Positions 61,178 to 64,000 of a stretch of DNA of 64,000 nt are shown one piece after another. A program made the translations under genes and the position numbers. The stretch comes from Gemmatimonadota bacterium (GTDB lineage Bacteria > Gemmatimonadota > Gemmatimonadetes > Longimicrobiales > Gaopeijiaceae): the NCBI GenBank assembly GCA_022822325.1, contig JAJEBW010000015.1, forward strand, positions 62,001-126,000. The letters run 5' to 3'. The notes beneath the pieces are model-generated. The model made no database searches, was not told where the DNA came from, and saw only the letters and a list, made by a program, of their open reading frames with translations. Numbering within the stretch: the first letter of the stretch is position 1; each line of letters starts with the position of its first letter.

Positions 61178-64000
61178 GTGAGATCTCCCAAGGCTCGTTC
61201 ACCCGGGACTTCGCCGGAGACCCGTTCGTCCGGAACCTCGCCGGAGACTTCTCCGCCCGGGGCGCCTTCGTGCAGCCCGGGTTGCGGGAAGGTCCATTCA
61301 GGGAACGCCGGCCGGCAAGATGTCGGCGATGTCCGGAACGGCGCCGGAATTTCCCCCGGGAACCACGCCGGATCCAGGGCGCGTCCCCCCTTCCCCACCC
61401 TTCCGCTCGACCGCATCCTCGTCCTCGACGGCGCGATGGGGACCGTGATCCAGGACCGCCGCCTCACCGAGGACGACTACCGCGGCGAACTCTTTCGCGC
61501 CCACTCCCGCCCCCTCTTCGGCGCGGCCGACATCCTCAACCTGACCCGCCCCGACCTGATCGGCGAGATTCACCGTCTCTACTTCGAGGCCGGCGCCGAC
61601 ATCGTAGAGACCAACACCTTCAGCGCCACCCGGATCGCGATGGAGGAGTACGCCGTCGGCGACGCGGTGGCGGAGATCAACCTCGCGGGCGCCCGGATCG
61701 CGCGCGCGGCCGCCGACGCCTTCACTGCCCGCACCCCCGAACGGCCCCGCTACGTGGCCGGAGTCCTGGGCCCGACCAACCGCACCGCCTCGATCTCCTC
61801 CGACGTGAACGACCCCGGCGCCCGCCAGACCACCTTCGAGGAGCTGCGCCGCACCTACGCCGAGCAGGCCCGCGCGCTCGTCGCCGGGGGCGTGGACATC
61901 CTCATGGTCGAGACGGTCTTCGACACCCTGAACGCGAAGGCGGCGGTCTTCGCCATCCTGGAGCTCTTCGACGCGCTGGGAACCCGTCTGCCGCTCGTCA
62001 TCTCGGGAACGATCACCGACCAGAGCGGGCGCACCCTCACCGGCCAGACCCCGGAGGCCTTCTACCACTCGCTCCGCCACGCCGAACCCTTCGCCTTCGG
62101 GCTCAACTGCGCGCTGGGCCCCGAGGCGATGCGGCCCTCGCTGCACGAACTCGCCGGGGTCTGCGAGGCGGCGGTGAGCTGTCATCCCAACGCGGGCTTG
62201 CCGAACGAGTTCGGAGGCTACGACCTCTCCCCGGAGGCGATGGCCGCGTCGATCGGAGAGTTCGCGCGCGCCGGCCTCCTCAACATCGCGGGCGGCTGTT
62301 GCGGCACCACCCCGGACCACATCGCCGCCATCGCCGCCGCGGTCGGAGAAGTCGCCCCCAGGCCCATCCCCCGCACCTCCCGCCGCACCCGTCTCTCCGG
62401 TCTCGAGCCCCTTGTCATCGGCCCCGGTTCGCTCTTCGTGAATGTGGGCGAACGCACCAATGTGACCGGATCGCGCCGCTTCGCCCGCCTGATCCGCGAG
62501 AACGACTACGAGGCCGCCGTCGAGGTGGCGCGCCAGCAGGTGCGCGGCGGCGCCCAGATCGTCGACGTGAACATGGACGAGGGGCTGCTCGACTCGCAGG
62601 CCGCAATGGTCCGCTTCCTGAATCTCCTGGCCGCCGAGCCCGGGATCGCGCGCGTCCCCGTGATGATCGACTCGTCGCGCTGGGAGGTGATCGAGGCCGG
62701 GCTGAGGTGCGTTCAGGGCAAGGCGATCGTCAACTCGATCAGTCTGAAGGACGGCGAGGAGGAGTTTCGCAGGCAGGCGCGGCTGGCGCGTCGCTACGGG
62801 GCGGCGCTCATCGTGATGGCCTTCGACGAGAAGGGACAGGCCGCCGACGCCGACGCCAAGGTCGCGATCTGCGGGCGCGCCTACCGGATCCTGACGGAGG
62901 AGGAGGGATTCCCGCCCGAGGACATCGTCTTCGATCCCAACATCTTCGCCGTCGCCACCGGGATCGCCGAACACGACGACTACGCGCTGGCCTACTTCGA
63001 GGCGGTCCGCCGGATCAAGGAAGAGTGTCCGCACGCGCTCGTCAGCGGGGGGGTGAGCAACGTCTCCTTCTCCTTCCGGGGAAGCGAGGGGGTGCGCGAG
63101 GCGATGCACGCCGCCTTTCTCTACCATGCGGGCAGGGCCGGAATGGACATGGGGATCGTGAATGCGGGCCGGATCGCGGTCTACGACGAGATTCCCTCCG
63201 AGCTTCTCGCCGCGGTCGAGGACGTGCTCTTCAACCGCGACCCGGGGGCCACCGAACGCCTGACCGCGCTGGCCGGCCGCTACCGGGGGAGGGGGGCCGG
63301 GGTGGGCGAGGATCTCTCATGGCGCGAGGGCGACGCCGCGGCAAGGCTTCGGCACGCGCTCGTGCACGGGATCACCGACTACATCGAGGCCGACGTCGAG
63401 GAGGCGCGCCTCGCCGCCGGAGCTGCGCTGCGGGTGATCGAGGGACCGCTGATGGCGGGAATGAACGCGGTGGGCGACCTCTTCGGCGACGGCAAGATGT
63501 TTCTGCCGCAGGTGGTGAAGAGCGCGCGGGTGATGAAGCGGGCGGTGGCCTGCCTGGTGCCCTTCCTGGAGCGCGAAAAGGGGGACGGGGAGGCGCGGCG
63601 TTCCGCCGGGCGGGTGGTCATGGCGACCGTCAAGGGCGATGTGCACGACATCGGCAAGAACATCGTCGGGGTGGTGCTGCAGTGCAATGGCTACGAGGTC
63701 CACGATCTGGGGGTCATGGCATCCGCGGAGAGAATTCTGGCGAAGGCGCGCGAGGTGGAGGCCGATCTGGTGGGGTTGTCGGGGCTGATCACGCCGAGCC
63801 TGGACCAGATGGTGCATGTCGCCGACGAGATGGAGCGCACCGGAATGAGGCAACCGCTCCTGATCGGTGGCGCGACGACATCCCGGGTGCACACCGCGGT
63901 GAAGATCGAACCGCGCTACCGGGGCGCCACGGTGCATGTCGCCGACGCCTCGCGGGCGGTGGGGGTGGCGGGCAGTCTCCTGGACCCGCGGCGAGGCAGC
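61178..64000 (+). CDS. metH: Cobalamin-dependent methionine synthase, 3' end outside the window
   Basis: 941 codons are present and the frame is still open at the window end. Homocysteine-binding barrel: [18 protein letters not shown], zinc ligands Cys311 (GLNCALG) and Cys374-Cys375 ([10 protein letters not shown]). Pterin domain: [57 protein letters not shown]. Cap helices follow, then the B12 module with DxHxxG at Asp821, His823 and Gly826 ([14 protein letters not shown]) and [12 protein letters not shown]. The reactivation domain lies beyond the window. The start is uncertain: GTG 61178 (or TTG 61157) implies a 76-residue Ser/Pro/Gly-rich leader before the barrel, and there is no other in-frame ATG/GTG/TTG until 61436. 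60918-61177 shows no recognised riboswitch. Confidence 0.94.
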   Translation, partial: MRSPKARSPGTSPETRSSGTSPETSPPGAPSCSPGCGKVHSGNAGRQDVGDVRNGAGISPGNHAGSRARPPFPTLPLDRILVLDGAMGTVIQDRRLTEDDYRGELFRAHSRPLFGAADILNLTRPDLIGEIHRLYFEAGADIVETNTFSATRIAMEEYAVGDAVAEINLAGARIARAAADAFTARTPERPRYVAGVLGPTNRTASISSDVNDPGARQTTFEELRRTYAEQARALVAGGVDILMVETVFDTLNAKAAVFAILELFDALGTRLPLVISGTITDQSGRTLTGQTPEAFYHSLRHAEPFAFGLNCALGPEAMRPSLHELAGVCEAAVSCHPNAGLPNEFGGYDLSPEAMAASIGEFARAGLLNIAGGCCGTTPDHIAAIAAAVGEVAPRPIPRTSRRTRLSGLEPLVIGPGSLFVNVGERTNVTGSRRFARLIRENDYEAAVEVARQQVRGGAQIVDVNMDEGLLDSQAAMVRFLNLLAAEPGIARVPVMIDSSRWEVIEAGLRCVQGKAIVNSISLKDGEEEFRRQARLARRYGAALIVMAFDEKGQAADADAKVAICGRAYRILTEEEGFPPEDIVFDPNIFAVATGIAEHDDYALAYFEAVRRIKEECPHALVSGGVSNVSFSFRGSEGVREAMHAAFLYHAGRAGMDMGIVNAGRIAVYDEIPSELLAAVEDVLFNRDPGATERLTALAGRYRGRGAGVGEDLSWREGDAAARLRHALVHGITDYIEADVEEARLAAGAALRVIEGPLMAGMNAVGDLFGDGKMFLPQVVKSARVMKRAVACLVPFLEREKGDGEARRSAGRVVMATVKGDVHDIGKNIVGVVLQCNGYEVHDLGVMASAERILAKAREVEADLVGLSGLITPSLDQMVHVADEMERTGMRQPLLIGGATTSRVHTAVKIEPRYRGATVHVADASRAVGVAGSLLDPRRGS

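Noticed and set aside
61298-63127. 609-codon minus-strand frame opposite metH
   Set aside because: A shadow. The plus strand contains all MetH motifs in order and stays open to the window end.

Overview
The window is a GC-rich (roughly 70%) bacterial chromosome segment with densely packed genes, many four-base start/stop overlaps and frequent GTG/TTG starts. A two-membrane (Gram-negative type) cell is implied by RND/TolC pumps, a TonB-type plug protein, many lipoprotein signals and GmhB (heptose synthesis for lipopolysaccharide). The gene mix resembles Gemmatimonadota or a relative of the Bacteroidota/Rhodothermota: an S9 peptidase, Ig-like lipoproteins, a DUF4159/DUF4175/'asparagine synthetase B-like' cluster, and laminarinase-type carbohydrate-binding repeats. 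That placement is an inference; there is no rRNA here to prove it. I saw no CRISPR array, prophage or insertion sequence.

Layout. 1-9291 (minus): a four-gene efflux operon with adaptor, TolC-like channel and two different RND permeases. 9451-13691: ispG diverging from a secreted S9 peptidase. 13847-15423 (minus): an Ig-like lipoprotein and a nitrilase-family amidase. 15635-20998 (plus): a small lipoprotein, an MscS channel with an overlapping 1061-residue ATPase-like protein of unknown role, and a DinB-fold protein. 21056-21902: a small membrane protein, then tRNA-Ser(UGA), whose 3' end is copied twice in a 130-bp tandem repeat. 21951-33844 (minus): housekeeping genes purN, purH, an MBL hydrolase, an A-type Fe-S carrier, gmhB, selA, a Big_5-type lipoprotein, valS and an FAH-family enzyme. 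34073-36760: a RadC-like JAMM domain fused to a DinG/XPD-type helicase. 36873-44201 (minus): a four-gene membrane/periplasmic cluster. 44203-46202: rsmI, trxA and a methylmalonyl-CoA epimerase-like gene.

46313-60917 looks like a beta-glucan (laminarin-type) utilisation locus: a plug protein, a lipoprotein with three carbohydrate-binding repeats, a ROK regulator, a GH16 glucanase, a GPH sugar symporter, a GH3 beta-glucosidase and a large glycosidase with a barrel-like C-terminal half. Two targets carry the same promoter/operator module: TTGACA, 19 bp, then an identical 25-bp palindrome. The most striking observation is that the symporter carries, in its predicted periplasmic loop 3-4, one full period of the carbohydrate-binding repeat with its halves in permuted order.

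The window closes with a degraded AlbA_2-type gene (54575-55248) and, on the plus strand from 61178, metH running off the end. A 62-bp intergenic repeat containing a GC-rich hairpin occurs three times, twice just after a stop codon, and may act as a terminator.
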